Assembly (NCBI RefSeq): GCF_003992315.1
Contig: NZ_RQVE01000005.1
Span: forward strand, 1 to 64,000
Direction: 5' to 3'
Source of the DNA: Veillonella sp. 3891
Lineage (GTDB): Bacteria; Bacillota; Negativicutes; Veillonellales; Veillonellaceae
Length of the DNA stretch: 64,000 nt
Below are positions 16,940 through 26,878 of the stretch, in pieces; the first letter of the stretch is position 1, and every line of letters starts with the position of its first letter. The translations under genes and the position numbers were made by a program. The notes beneath the pieces were generated by a model, which was given only the letters and a program-made list of their open reading frames with translations, was not told the origin of the DNA and made no database searches.

Positions 16940-18274
16940 ATGAACACCAGTCCAACTATTGGTAGTAACAACAGTTTTTGGGATCGTAAATGTAATGTAA
17001 CGGAGCGCGGTTCCACCATTAAGCGAGAAATCTTTGCAGGTATTACAAGTTTTCTCTGTGTCTCTTATGTATTAGCAGTTAATCCTATCATTTTAGGTGC
17101 TAGCGGTATGAATGAGGGAGCTGTGTTTACAGCTACTGCTATCTGCGGTATTATCATTACTTTATTATTAGGTTTTTACACGAATATGCCCTATATTGGC
17201 ATTTCAGGGATGGGGATTAATGCGTATTTTTCCTACACCGTCGTTATCCAAATGCACCACTCATTTATGTTTGCTTTGACTGCTGAACTAATTGCGGGTC
17301 TATTGATTTTACTCATTGCACTTACACCTATTAAGGATTACATTTTTGAGGCTATTCCCCACAATTTAAAATTAGCAGTAACCGCCGGTATCGGTTTATT
17401 CATCGCCTTAATCGGTCTTAGTAGCGTTGGCATTGTTGTTGCGAATCAAGGCACGATTGTGGGATTAGGTAGCTTTACAGATTCAAATGTCATCATCGCC
17501 ATGATTGGTGTCATTTTAATTACAGCAATGACCGCTCGTGGCATAAAAGGAACCATGTTCATCGCTATCATTGTCTGTGCCATTTTAGGTGTTTTTTTAG
17601 GTATCACTAAGATTCCAGATAGTATTCTATCATTGCCACCTAGTATGGCTCCTGTTTTTATGAAGTTTGACTTTTCTGAATTAGTAACAGCAGACATGTT
17701 CTTCGTGGTTTTCACCTTCTTATTTGTTAACTTATTTAACATCGTAGGTGTATTGATTGGTCTCAGTGAACAAGCTGAAGTTCCAGAAGCAAATCGTCAA
17801 CGAGTGAATGGTAATTGCATGAAAGTAGCTGCTTTAGGTACAACTATTGCTGGTATGTTTGGAGCCTCTCCACATATTGTAGCTGTAGAATCTGCCGCTG
17901 GTATTGCTGAAGGTGGACGTACTGGTATTGCTGCCATTACCTCTGCTATCTTATTTGTAATTGCTTTATTCTTTGCTCCTTTATTAATGGTAATTCCAGC
18001 AGCAGCCACTGCACCAGTCTTAATTGTTGTAGGCTTATTCATGCTTATGTGTATTAAAACAATTAATTTTGAAGATATCACAGAAGGGATTCCCGCATTT
18101 CTAACGATTATCATGATGCCTTTCACCTACTCCATCGGTGTTGGTATTGAATGGGGTCTTGTAAGTTATGTGGTGGTTAAATTACTAGCAGGTCAACAAA
18201 AAGATATTTCCGCCATTATGTATGTACTAGCACTTATTTTTATCGTAAAAGAAGTTATGCCATTTATTATTTAG
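16940..18274 (+). CDS. NCS2-family purine permease (AzgA-like, probably adenine)
   Basis: An inner-membrane proton symporter for purine bases. The 444 residues have about a dozen hydrophobic segments and the AzgA-type N-terminus (ITSFLCVSYVLAVNPIILG) with GMGINAYFSYTVV in the second repeat region. AAGGAG lies eight bases before the ATG. It is followed after 19 bases by adenine deaminase, so adenine is the most likely substrate; hypoxanthine or guanine transport is possible. The 5' region contains dyads that may control the pair. Confidence 0.88.
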   Translation: MNTSPTIGSNNSFWDRKCNVTERGSTIKREIFAGITSFLCVSYVLAVNPIILGASGMNEGAVFTATAICGIIITLLLGFYTNMPYIGISGMGINAYFSYTVVIQMHHSFMFALTAELIAGLLILLIALTPIKDYIFEAIPHNLKLAVTAGIGLFIALIGLSSVGIVVANQGTIVGLGSFTDSNVIIAMIGVILITAMTARGIKGTMFIAIIVCAILGVFLGITKIPDSILSLPPSMAPVFMKFDFSELVTADMFFVVFTFLFVNLFNIVGVLIGLSEQAEVPEANRQRVNGNCMKVAALGTTIAGMFGASPHIVAVESAAGIAEGGRTGIAAITSAILFVIALFFAPLLMVIPAAATAPVLIVVGLFMLMCIKTINFEDITEGIPAFLTIIMMPFTYSIGVGIEWGLVSYVVVKLLAGQQKDISAIMYVLALIFIVKEVMPFII

Positions 18275-18293
18275 TGGGTAAAGGAGCCTTTTT

Positions 18294-19976
18294 ATGATTA
18301 ACTATAATTCTTACAGTCAAATGTCCAGTGTAGCATTGGGCAAAGAAAAAGCAAGTTTAGTATTAAAGCATGGCACAGTGTTAGATGTATTTAGCGAAAA
18401 GTGGGTTCAAACAGATGTGGCTATTGAAAATGGTGTCATTGTTGGTCTTGGATCCTATGAAGGTAAAGAAGAATTAGACTTACAAGGAAAATATATCGTA
18501 CCAGGCTTCGTAGACAGTCATCTTCATTTAGAATCCACACTAGTTAATCCATCTGAGTTAATTCATCAAGCTGTACAATTTGGTACTACTACTTTCATTG
18601 TAGACCCACATGAGGCTGGTAATGTAGCTGGGCTTGAAGGGATTCAATTTATCATTGATGAAACTAACGATGTAGAGGGACATGTGTATGTAATGGCACC
18701 ATCTTGTGTTCCTGCCATCGATGGTGAAGAAACTGGTTGCATATTAGAAGCGCCAAAATTGAGCGAGCTTAAACAAAACCCTCGCATCTTAGGATTAGGT
18801 GAAGTGATGGATATTCCTCGTGTCATCAATGGAAATATTCCTATGCTGAAAAAGTTAGAAGTCTATGAGGACCGTGTTATCGATGGTCATATCATTGGTG
18901 TAAGTGACAAGGAACTACAAGCCTTTGTATTGGCAGGTGTACGTACGAATCATGAAGCCGGATCTTATGAAGAAGCAAAAGCTCAAGTCATGGCTGGTGT
19001 GCAAGTGTTAATCCGTGAAGGTAGCGCTGCTCATAATCTAGAAGCCATCGTAAAAGGCATCATTGAAGATGGTGTTTGTTGTGATAAATACTCTTTCTGT
19101 ACTGACGATAAACATATTGAGGATATTATTGCTAAAGGACATATTAGTTACAATGTAAAACGCTCCATAGAACTTGGTCTAGACCCAATTCAAACTTATA
19201 AAATGGCCTCTTATAATTCCTGTGTAGCCTATCACCTTCGTGATCAAGGCGCCATTGCTCCTGGTTATAAAGCTGACCTTATTATACTAGATGACTATAA
19301 GGAAGTAACAATTCACGATATATTAATAGGTGGTAAAAAAATTTCTCGTACCTATACACATGAGAAGAAAACACCTACTCACCTATTACATACTATTAAC
19401 ATTGGTGAATTTAAACCATCTCAACTAGATTTACCTGTCACTGGTCCAATGCCAATCATTAATTTAATTCCTGGCACGTTGTTAACCAAGATGACACACG
19501 AAGAAGTTCCTGTATCCAATGACCTTTTCATAGAAAATGGCACATTTAATAAGATCACATGCATTGAACGTCATCATGCAACAGGACACAATGGTGTAGG
19601 GATTATCAAAGGCTATGATATTAAAAATGGTGCTATTGGTACTTCAGTAGCGCACGATGCACATAATGTCATCGTAGTTGGAGACAATGACCACGATATG
19701 CTAGTTGTTATTGAGCGTTTGAAAGAAATTGGTGGTGGCTATGTCATTGCTAGTGAAGGTAAAGTGATCGCTGAGCTTCCACTAGAAATTATGGGGCTGA
19801 TTACGAATGAAAGCCATGAAGTTGTGGATGCAAAAGTTGCGGAAATGAAAGAAATTGCCTATTCTATGGGGGTAAACCGTGGATTAGATCCTTTTATTAA
19901 TTTAAGCTTCCTATGCTTAACAGTGATTCCAGAGATTAAAATCACTACAAGAGGAATTGCTATTTTTGGTGAGTAA
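18294..19976 (+). CDS. ade: Adenine deaminase
   Basis: Hydrolyses adenine to hypoxanthine and ammonia for purine salvage or as nitrogen source. The 560-residue amidohydrolase shows VPGFVDSHLHLESTLV (metal histidines) near residue 72, FIVDPHEAGNV near 100, and DGHIIGVSDKEL near 195. The C-terminal domain is specific to the bacterial Ade family, with GHNGVGIIKGYDIKNGAIG and AHDAHNVIVVG. AAAGGAG precedes the ATG. It forms a two-gene operon with the permease. Confidence 0.94.
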   Translation: MINYNSYSQMSSVALGKEKASLVLKHGTVLDVFSEKWVQTDVAIENGVIVGLGSYEGKEELDLQGKYIVPGFVDSHLHLESTLVNPSELIHQAVQFGTTTFIVDPHEAGNVAGLEGIQFIIDETNDVEGHVYVMAPSCVPAIDGEETGCILEAPKLSELKQNPRILGLGEVMDIPRVINGNIPMLKKLEVYEDRVIDGHIIGVSDKELQAFVLAGVRTNHEAGSYEEAKAQVMAGVQVLIREGSAAHNLEAIVKGIIEDGVCCDKYSFCTDDKHIEDIIAKGHISYNVKRSIELGLDPIQTYKMASYNSCVAYHLRDQGAIAPGYKADLIILDDYKEVTIHDILIGGKKISRTYTHEKKTPTHLLHTINIGEFKPSQLDLPVTGPMPIINLIPGTLLTKMTHEEVPVSNDLFIENGTFNKITCIERHHATGHNGVGIIKGYDIKNGAIGTSVAHDAHNVIVVGDNDHDMLVVIERLKEIGGGYVIASEGKVIAELPLEIMGLITNESHEVVDAKVAEMKEIAYSMGVNRGLDPFINLSFLCLTVIPEIKITTRGIAIFGE

Positions 19977-20006
19977 TACATATTTTTATATACACCCCTT
20001 ATACCT

Positions 20007-20037
20007 AGGAGGGACTTCGGTCCCTCCTTCCTTTTTT
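20007..20037 (+). terminator. Terminator of the permease-ade operon
   Basis: A 9-bp GC-rich stem closed by a C(TTCG)G tetraloop (20007-20028), followed by TCCTTTTTT. Confidence 0.85.
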
Positions 20038-20132
20038 ACAGTATCTACTTGTACAGCAGTAATCCACATACTTATTATAGAAACAATATGTTTCCCATGG
20101 TATTTAATCGTTCAATATATTATGATATGCAG

Positions 20133-20162
20133 AAAAGCAGCCCCCAAAAGGGCTGCTTTTTT
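20133..20162. terminator. Bidirectional terminator between ade and the lactate dehydrogenase
   Basis: An 11-bp stem AAAAGCAGCCC / GGGCTGCTTTT (20133-20143 with 20150-20160) with T run on the plus strand and TTTT on the minus strand. Confidence 0.8.
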
Positions 20163-20187
20163 CATTGTATACGGTTGTAATAGATAG

Positions 20188-23004
20188 TTATTTAGAACAT
20201 GCATCTAATAGGTAAGCAATACCAATAAATGGAATACCTGCACGTTCGCCTAAGCCGATTTCACATGTGGAGCTGGAGCTTACTCCTAGTGTTGCACCAT
20301 ACTCTTTCACTTCATCTCCCAAATCGCGTGTAGCGGAATGGTTCAATTCTGGTGTGAAGAAACCTTTTTGCCCTGCGAAACCACAGCATGCAAAGGATTT
20401 AATATTGAATACTTCATCAGTACATGCTCGTGCAATAAGTTCAATATATTTTTCCTTACCAGCTTTTTTGATTTTACATTGTTTATGAACGATAACTCGT
20501 TCTTTGCATTTCACAATATCTAATTTAGGCACGATATGAGTATATAAAAATTCAGATACATCAAGAATCGTAACAGATTTGATATGTTTAAAAGCATGAG
20601 AGAAACATGCAGAATGGTCAATCACAACTGGATATACACCACCACAGCTTGCTTCTAATAAAGCATTTTCTAAATCCCGCAACGCCCGTTTATCAATGTC
20701 TTCATAGTTTTCAAAGCTCAAACCACAACATAAGTTTTCAATATGGCGTGGATAGATCACATTATACCCTGCTTTTTTACATAAGTTTTCCATTACTTGT
20801 TGTAAGCTACGTGTATCTTTTTGTCCTTGATTTGGTTTGAATGCACGATTTACACAAGTACTGAAGTACACAACATTATCATTGCCTACAGTATTACGTT
20901 GGCTTTTCAATGTGTGGCGGTTAGCTTTTGGCAATGTAGTTGGAGCATATGGTGTCACACCTGTTAGTTTGTGAGCACCTTTTGTAATTTTAGAGATTAA
21001 CTTATTCGTAATTACTTTACCTGCTGCACCACCTAATGTTACACCCATGCGAGCTGCTGCTAAAGTAGCTGGGAAGTTATCATAAATCGCTTCTGCAATG
21101 CCATGACCTTTTGCCGTCACTTTACGAACAGATAAGGCAATTTGTGCAGTATCAATACCTAACGGACATAGCATGGAACACATGGAACATGCTGCACATG
21201 TATCCACACCATAATACTGGTATCCCTCAGCTAATGCATCAGCTTCAGCATGTTTACCTTCTTGGCGAAGACGAGTCTCTTCACGCACTAAAGAAATACG
21301 TTGGCGAGGTGTTAATGTTAAGTTTTTAGATGGACAGTTCTTTTCACAGAAACCACATTCAATACACATATTGAACAATGGATCGATAGCTGCCATGGCT
21401 TTTAAATTCTTTTTATATACATCTGGATCATCAGTAATGATAACATCCGGATTGATCAAATACGTAGGGTCAAATAATTCTTTGATGCGGCGGTTAACTT
21501 GGTAAGCTTTAACACCCCACTCTAGTTCTACAAATGGCGCTACCATACGACCTGTACCATGTTCAGCTTTAATACTACCTTCTACAGCTGCTACACGCTC
21601 TGCCATTTCTTTCACAAGACCACTGAAATTATCACGTTCTCTAGGGTCATTCAAATCTGGGGTGATAATAAAGTGAACATTACCACTTAAGGCATGTCCA
21701 AAGATAATGCCGTTATCCATAAAGTCATAGGTACGGAATAATTCTGTAATAATTCCAATACCTTTAACGAAATCTTCAATTTTTAAGCATACGTCCTCTG
21801 TGATTACAGTAGAACCAGATTTACGTTGTCCTGCAGCAATTGGTAATAAGCCTTTGCGGATATACCACCATGAATTATATTCTGCTGGATCTGTAGAATA
21901 TAAGCTTGGAATAATCGTAGGAATATCTTTTAATTGGTCTTTAATATATTCCACTTGTTCCGCCAATTCTTGTTCGTTATTACTTTCAGATTGGAATAGA
22001 ATACAGCTAGTACCCTCTGGTACACCACGTACAAAATCAGGTACTTGCTCTAATTTTTGTACACTTTTTAAGCTTAGATAGTCCATCATTTCAGCAGATA
22101 CTACATATTTACGTCCCATATTCGCTAATGTTACAACAGCTCTAGATGCATCAGATAACTCTTTATAGAACACTAGGCCACAGGCTTTGAATTTTTTATC
22201 TTCTACTGTGTTGTACACCACTTCAGATACAAAACCTAATGTGCCTTCAGAACCGATAAAGATATGATTTAAAATATCCACAATATCTTCAAAGTCAACT
22301 AAGGTATTAATGGAATAGCCTGTTGTATTTTTAATTTTAAATTTACGTTGAATTAACTCTACTAATTCTGGATCATCAAAAATCCATTTACGTAAATCCA
22401 ATAATCCTTTCACAAGATCAGCACGAGAGGTCATGAAAGCTTGTACACTAGCTGGATCGCTAGTATCTAAAATCGTACCATCCACCAATACAACACGAAC
22501 AGATTTTACTGTTTGATAAGAGTTTTCTACAGTCCCACAGCACATACCAGAAGAGTTATTATTGAAAATCCCCCCTACTAAAGCACTCGCAATAGTAGCT
22601 GGATCTGGACCAATTTTGCGTCCATAAGGAGCTAACTTTTCATTCGCATCGGCCCCAATAACGCCACAATCGCAACGTAATGCTTTGCCTCCGTCTAATA
22701 CTTCCATTCGTTTAAAGCCATCATTAGCAACCACTAATACATGTTCACTAGAACATTGTCCAGATAAAGATGTACCTGCTGCTCTAAAAGTAACCGGTGT
22801 ACCATATTGATTTGCTAAAGCTAAAATACGAATCACTTCTGATTCATTATTAACTTTCACTACCACTTGTGGTACATAGGAATAACAAGAAGCATCTACA
22901 CCATAGGCATAGCGGTGTAAAAAATCTGTAAATACTCGTTCAGGGCATACAGCCTGCGCTTCCGTAGAAAAAGAAGCAAAATCGTAACGTAACGGTGCTT
23001 TCAT
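20188..23004 (-). CDS. FAD- and Fe-S-containing oxidoreductase, D-lactate dehydrogenase type
   Basis: A 938-residue fusion. The N-terminal FAD-binding domain (about 45-270) has RAAGTSLSGQCSSEHVL and GKIGPDPATIASALVGG-like motifs. An FAD-oxidase C domain follows to about 545. Two 4Fe-4S clusters come next (CIECGFCEKNCPSK near 575, CAACSMCSMLCPLG near 630). Last is a pair of CCG cysteine-rich modules (ENLCCGLSFENYED, FACCGFAGQKGFF). This architecture belongs to membrane-peripheral 2-hydroxyacid dehydrogenases that feed electrons to quinone or ferredoxin-type carriers. Lactate is the likeliest substrate given the presumed host; glycolate is possible. I start at the ATG at 23004 (GGAGG seven bases upstream). 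A 19-bp dyad lies upstream. Confidence 0.85.
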   Translation of the reverse strand: MKAPLRYDFASFSTEAQAVCPERVFTDFLHRYAYGVDASCYSYVPQVVVKVNNESEVIRILALANQYGTPVTFRAAGTSLSGQCSSEHVLVVANDGFKRMEVLDGGKALRCDCGVIGADANEKLAPYGRKIGPDPATIASALVGGIFNNNSSGMCCGTVENSYQTVKSVRVVLVDGTILDTSDPASVQAFMTSRADLVKGLLDLRKWIFDDPELVELIQRKFKIKNTTGYSINTLVDFEDIVDILNHIFIGSEGTLGFVSEVVYNTVEDKKFKACGLVFYKELSDASRAVVTLANMGRKYVVSAEMMDYLSLKSVQKLEQVPDFVRGVPEGTSCILFQSESNNEQELAEQVEYIKDQLKDIPTIIPSLYSTDPAEYNSWWYIRKGLLPIAAGQRKSGSTVITEDVCLKIEDFVKGIGIITELFRTYDFMDNGIIFGHALSGNVHFIITPDLNDPRERDNFSGLVKEMAERVAAVEGSIKAEHGTGRMVAPFVELEWGVKAYQVNRRIKELFDPTYLINPDVIITDDPDVYKKNLKAMAAIDPLFNMCIECGFCEKNCPSKNLTLTPRQRISLVREETRLRQEGKHAEADALAEGYQYYGVDTCAACSMCSMLCPLGIDTAQIALSVRKVTAKGHGIAEAIYDNFPATLAAARMGVTLGGAAGKVITNKLISKITKGAHKLTGVTPYAPTTLPKANRHTLKSQRNTVGNDNVVYFSTCVNRAFKPNQGQKDTRSLQQVMENLCKKAGYNVIYPRHIENLCCGLSFENYEDIDKRALRDLENALLEASCGGVYPVVIDHSACFSHAFKHIKSVTILDVSEFLYTHIVPKLDIVKCKERVIVHKQCKIKKAGKEKYIELIARACTDEVFNIKSFACCGFAGQKGFFTPELNHSATRDLGDEVKEYGATLGVSSSSTCEIGLGERAGIPFIGIAYLLDACSK

Positions 23005-23047
23005 AATAGGACCTCCTAGCATTACCTTATGTAGTATCATTTACAAA

Positions 23048-23066
23048 TTTGAACAACTCGTTCAAA
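23048..23066. promoter_or_regulatory. 19-bp dyad, candidate operator of the lactate dehydrogenase
   Basis: TTTGAAC-N5-GTTCAAA, a perfect 7-bp inverted repeat 44 bases before the start codon. Position fits a repressor site; the regulator is unknown. Confidence 0.45.
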
Positions 23067-23173
23067 AGGGCATAGCTCTCTATGTCTTATCTATAGCTTA
23101 CCATAGTAGTAGAGTTTAGTAAATTCTATAATTAATTTTTATAATTAGTGCTATTACAAAAAAGTATAACAAA

Positions 23174-23202
23174 TTTACAAAATTAAAATAATCTTATATA
23201 AT
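23174..23202 (+). promoter_or_regulatory. Promoter of the AdoMet-decarboxylase-like gene
   Basis: TTTACA (23174-23179), 17-bp spacer, TATAAT (23197-23202), about 28 bases before the chosen ATG at 23230. Confidence 0.7.
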
Positions 23203-23229
23203 AGACTATGAATGAAAGTAGGTGAAAAC

Positions 23230-23724
23230 ATGCACGTTTTAGGTGAGCACGTATTAATTGATTTATATTCTTGTATTGATGAAAAAATAGAATCTCCTGC
23301 TGTCTTACAAGATGCTATTGTAAATGCCTTAGCAATTACTAATCAATGTGTTGAGGAAATTGATTGCCAAATATTAGAAGATGAAATCTTCTTGGTAGCC
23401 GTATCTCATCATTGCCATGTAATTCTTCATGCGTATCCACAATTAGGCTATGTAGCAGCAGATGTATATACATTTGAAAAATCTGTAGAACCAAAAGTAA
23501 TTATGAAAGAATTGCAACGATCTGTGGGTTCTGAAAAAGTAAAAGCCACAAGTATTCGTCGTGGTGACTTCGGTAATGAAAGAGATATGAAGCCTCGTAA
23601 ACAGTCTTCTCTAACTGCTATGGGTAGAGTAACACGTACTCGTACACGATTGACAAAAACTGGTAAAAACATTACTTCCAAGGGCGTAAAAGCCATCAAA
23701 AAAGTAATGGGTAATAACAATTAA
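23230..23724 (+). CDS. AdoMet decarboxylase-like protein with altered active site and basic tail
   Basis: A 164-residue protein whose first 110 residues align without gaps over key parts with bacterial S-adenosylmethionine decarboxylase (SpeD): MHVLGEHVLIDLYSC, HAYPQLGYVAADVYT, then IRRGDFG. In SpeD the sequence ESHLTIHTWPE supplies the serine that becomes the pyruvoyl cofactor. Here the aligned residue is Cys62 (HCHVILHAYPQ), and the catalytic cysteine of FTCG is Phe82. His67 is kept. The last 44 residues contain 13 Lys/Arg and no acidic residue, absent from ordinary SpeD. The protein is probably not a normal decarboxylase; nucleic-acid or membrane binding through the tail is a guess. Start chosen at 23230 because GGTG precedes it and it matches the SpeD start; an ATG six codons earlier is possible. 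Confidence 0.75.
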   Translation: MHVLGEHVLIDLYSCIDEKIESPAVLQDAIVNALAITNQCVEEIDCQILEDEIFLVAVSHHCHVILHAYPQLGYVAADVYTFEKSVEPKVIMKELQRSVGSEKVKATSIRRGDFGNERDMKPRKQSSLTAMGRVTRTRTRLTKTGKNITSKGVKAIKKVMGNNN

Positions 23725-23740
23725 ACATCGAACATATAAA

Positions 23741-23774
23741 CGGCTAGTCCCTAATAGGAGCTAGCCGTTCTTTT
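23741..23774 (+). terminator. Terminator of the AdoMet-decarboxylase-like gene
   Basis: Stem CGGCTAG..CTAGCCG (23741-23767) extended by three further pairs with one bulge, followed by TTCTTTTG. Confidence 0.7.
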
Positions 23775-23866
23775 GTTCGATATTATACTAAACACATATA
23801 AAAAGCTGAACCTAGGAATCAATTCCACAAGTTCAGCCTTATTATATACATATGTAGTCAAATTAA

Positions 23867-24346
23867 TTACAGTTGTAAGGATAATTGTCTACCGCTTGGT
23901 TCATAAGCCGTAATCGTTACTCCCGCAGTTTGAAACAATCGCTTTGATGCTTGCACTTCTCGGGTATCTTTATAATCATCACGCCAATAAATGACTTCTT
24001 TAATCCCACTTTGAATAATGGCTTTGGCACATTCATTACAAGGGAATAAAGTGACATAGATTTTACTTCCCTCTAAAGAACCACCACGATAATTTAATAT
24101 GGCATTCAATTCACTATGAACAATATAAAAGTATTTATTGTCTTCTTCTCGATTGCGATTCCAAGAGAAATCATCATCATCACAACCTAAGGGCATACCA
24201 TTGTATCCGATAGATAAAATTTTATTATCATCACTTACAATGCAAGCTCCTACTTGGGTATTAGGATCTTTAGAGCGTTGCCCTGCTAACATGGCAACAC
24301 CCATAAAGTATTCATCCCAGCTAATATAGTCCTTACGTTTTTCCAT
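23867..24346 (-). CDS. comEB: dCMP deaminase family protein
   Basis: A zinc-dependent deaminase converting dCMP to dUMP for thymidylate supply. The 159 residues contain the zinc ligands in VHSELNAI near residue 77 and FPCNECAKAI near 104, with the general-acid glutamate in HSE. The N-terminal SKDPNTQVGACIV and YNGMPLG are typical. It sits 12 bases downstream of leuS and is probably co-transcribed. The name comEB comes from the Bacillus homologue; a role in competence is not implied. Confidence 0.88.
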   Translation of the reverse strand: MEKRKDYISWDEYFMGVAMLAGQRSKDPNTQVGACIVSDDNKILSIGYNGMPLGCDDDDFSWNRNREEDNKYFYIVHSELNAILNYRGGSLEGSKIYVTLFPCNECAKAIIQSGIKEVIYWRDDYKDTREVQASKRLFQTAGVTITAYEPSGRQLSLQL

Positions 24347-24358
24347 AGGAACCTCGTT

Positions 24359-26827
24359 TTATTTGACTACAATATTAATTAATTTTTTAGGTACTACAAT
24401 TACTTTCACAACAGTTTTACCTTCTGTAAACTCTTGTACACGTGGTAATGCTTTTGCAGCGGCTTCTAGTTCTTCTTTAGATAAAGAAACGGATACTGTC
24501 AATTTATCGCGTACTTTACCATTTACTTGCACTGCCACTTCTACCTCATCTACTACCAAAGCAGATTCTTCATACGTCGGCCAAGATGCAGCATGTACAG
24601 AACCTTCAAATCCACATTCATGCCAGATTTCTTCTGTAATATGTGGTACAAATGGAGCAAGCAATAATGTTAACTTTTCAACTAGTTCTTTCGCTAACTC
24701 ACTTTGTACTGTATCATGACTATCTTTAAATTGGTACATTGCATTTACCAATTCCATAACAGTACTGATGGCAGTGTTAAAATTGAATTTACCATCTAAG
24801 TCTTCTGTTACTTTTTTGATGGCACGGTGCAATTCACGGCGTAATGCAGTTTCATCTTTAGATAAGCTATCATGATGTCCAGATGCACCTAATTGTTGGT
24901 ATGTATCGATAATGCGCCATACACGACCTAAGAAACGATAGGAACCTTCTACCCCTTGGTCGCTCCAGTCAAGGTCACGATCCACTGGTGCGGCGAATAA
25001 AATGAATAAACGAGCTGTATCTGCACCGTATTTGGCAATGATTTCTTCTGGAGATACTACATTGCCTTTGGATTTAGACATTTTAGAACCTTCTTTTAAC
25101 ACCATACCTTGTGTTAACAAAGCTTTGAAAGGTTCATTTACTTCTACTAATCCAATATCATGTAATACTTTAACAAAGAAACGTGCATATAATAAGTGCA
25201 AGATGGCATGTTCAATACCGCCGATGTATTGGTCAACATTCATCCAGTATTTCGCGATTTCTTTGTTGAACACTTCTTTGTCATTGCGAGCGTCAGTATA
25301 GCGTAAGAAATACCAAGAAGAATCAATAAATGTATCCATCGTATCGATTTCACGACGAGCAGGACCACCACAGCATGGGCAAGTAGTGTTTAAGAAACTT
25401 TCAGAAGTTGCCAATGGAGAAATAGCACCACCATCAAAGGATACATCTTCTGGAAGTTTTACAGGCAATTGATCCTCTGGTACTAGCTGTTCTCCACATT
25501 TTTCACAGTACACAACTGGAATTGGACATCCCCAGTAACGTTGACGAGAAATCAACCAGTCACGAAGACGGAAGTTTACAGTCTTACGACCAGTGCCTTG
25601 TTCTGTAAAGTAATCTCCCAATGCTTGGCGTGCTTCTTCTGATGTTTTACCACTGAAGTCACCAGAGTTCACCAATACACCATCTTCTGTAAAGGCTTCG
25701 TCTAATGTTTGGAAATCTAAATCTTGGGCATTATTTTGAATTACCCAATTCACAGGTAAATCATATTTTTTTGCAAATGCATAGTCTCTTTCATCATGAG
25801 CCGGTACGCCCATAACAGCGCCTGTACCATAATCTGCAAGTACATAGTTAGCAATCCAAATTGGCACTTCTTTGCCCGTAATAGAATGTGTTGCATAAGA
25901 ACCTGTGAACATACCTACTTTTTCTGCTTCTGTAGAAGTACGTTCAATATCACTTTGGTTGCGTAATGTTTCGATGAAAGCTTCTAATTCTGCTTTATTA
26001 GCAGCATCTTGAATCAATTCTTTTACATATGGATGCTCAGGTGCCAATACCACATAAGACACACCAAACAAAGTATCCACACGTGTTGTATACACTTCAA
26101 AAGTTTTATCAATTTTAGGCACATGGAATGCAAATTGTGTACCTTCACTACGACCAATCCAGTTGCGTTGCATTGCTTTTACACGGTCTGGCCATTGATC
26201 TAATGTATCTAAATCTTCTAGTAAGCGATCTGCATAATCAGTGATTTTTAAGAACCATTGTTTCAAGTCCTTTTTTACCACATCATTGTCACAGCGCCAA
26301 CATTTCCCATCGATAACTTGTTCATTCGCCAATACTGTATGGTCATGTTCACACCAGTTTACTTTCGCTTCTTTTTTATAAGCTAAGCCTTGTTTATAGA
26401 ATTGTTGGAATAACCATTGTGTCCAGCGATAGTAATCTTCTTTACAAGTCGCAACTTCACGTCCCCAATCATAGGATAAGCCCAACTCTTTTTGTTGACG
26501 TGTCATATTGGCAATATTATCCAATGTCCAATCTTTTGGAGACACACCATGTTTAATCGCTGCATTTTCCGCAGGCATACCGAAAGCATCCCATCCCATT
26601 GGATGTAATACGTTAAATCCACGCATCTTTTTGAAACGCGCCACTACATCACCGATAGAATAGTTACGCACATGCCCCATATGTAAGTTACCAGATGGGT
26701 ATGGGAACATTTCTAATACATAATATTTTTCTTTACTTGGGTCATATTCTGTTTTAAATACTCCAGACTCTTCCCAATATGTTTGCCATTTCTTTTCAAT
26801 ATCTTGCGCCACGTATTTTTCGTACAT
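24359..26827 (-). CDS. leuS: Leucyl-tRNA synthetase
   Basis: Class I aminoacyl-tRNA synthetase charging tRNA-Leu. The 822-residue protein has the HIGH-type motif [15 protein letters not shown] near residue 40 and the KMSKS motif in [16 protein letters not shown] near 570. It has the CP1 editing domain between them and an anticodon-binding C-terminus. ATG at 26827 chosen for AGGAGG six bases upstream; the in-frame ATG five codons earlier lacks a site. No T-box leader is seen: only about 50 bases separate it from the upstream gene. Confidence 0.95.
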   Translation of the reverse strand: MYEKYVAQDIEKKWQTYWEESGVFKTEYDPSKEKYYVLEMFPYPSGNLHMGHVRNYSIGDVVARFKKMRGFNVLHPMGWDAFGMPAENAAIKHGVSPKDWTLDNIANMTRQQKELGLSYDWGREVATCKEDYYRWTQWLFQQFYKQGLAYKKEAKVNWCEHDHTVLANEQVIDGKCWRCDNDVVKKDLKQWFLKITDYADRLLEDLDTLDQWPDRVKAMQRNWIGRSEGTQFAFHVPKIDKTFEVYTTRVDTLFGVSYVVLAPEHPYVKELIQDAANKAELEAFIETLRNQSDIERTSTEAEKVGMFTGSYATHSITGKEVPIWIANYVLADYGTGAVMGVPAHDERDYAFAKKYDLPVNWVIQNNAQDLDFQTLDEAFTEDGVLVNSGDFSGKTSEEARQALGDYFTEQGTGRKTVNFRLRDWLISRQRYWGCPIPVVYCEKCGEQLVPEDQLPVKLPEDVSFDGGAISPLATSESFLNTTCPCCGGPARREIDTMDTFIDSSWYFLRYTDARNDKEVFNKEIAKYWMNVDQYIGGIEHAILHLLYARFFVKVLHDIGLVEVNEPFKALLTQGMVLKEGSKMSKSKGNVVSPEEIIAKYGADTARLFILFAAPVDRDLDWSDQGVEGSYRFLGRVWRIIDTYQQLGASGHHDSLSKDETALRRELHRAIKKVTEDLDGKFNFNTAISTVMELVNAMYQFKDSHDTVQSELAKELVEKLTLLLAPFVPHITEEIWHECGFEGSVHAASWPTYEESALVVDEVEVAVQVNGKVRDKLTVSVSLSKEELEAAAKALPRVQEFTEGKTVVKVIVVPKKLINIVVK

Positions 26828-26878
26828 GCTATGCCTCCTCATTCGTATGTATTAATACTTTTAAGTATACTCCAAACT

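Noticed and set aside
23048-23066. LexA/SOS box reading of the GAAC..GTTC dyads here and at 57497-57511
   Set aside because: The Gram-positive SOS box needs a 4-bp spacer (GAAC-N4-GTTC); these have 5 and 3, and the genes are not typical SOS members.
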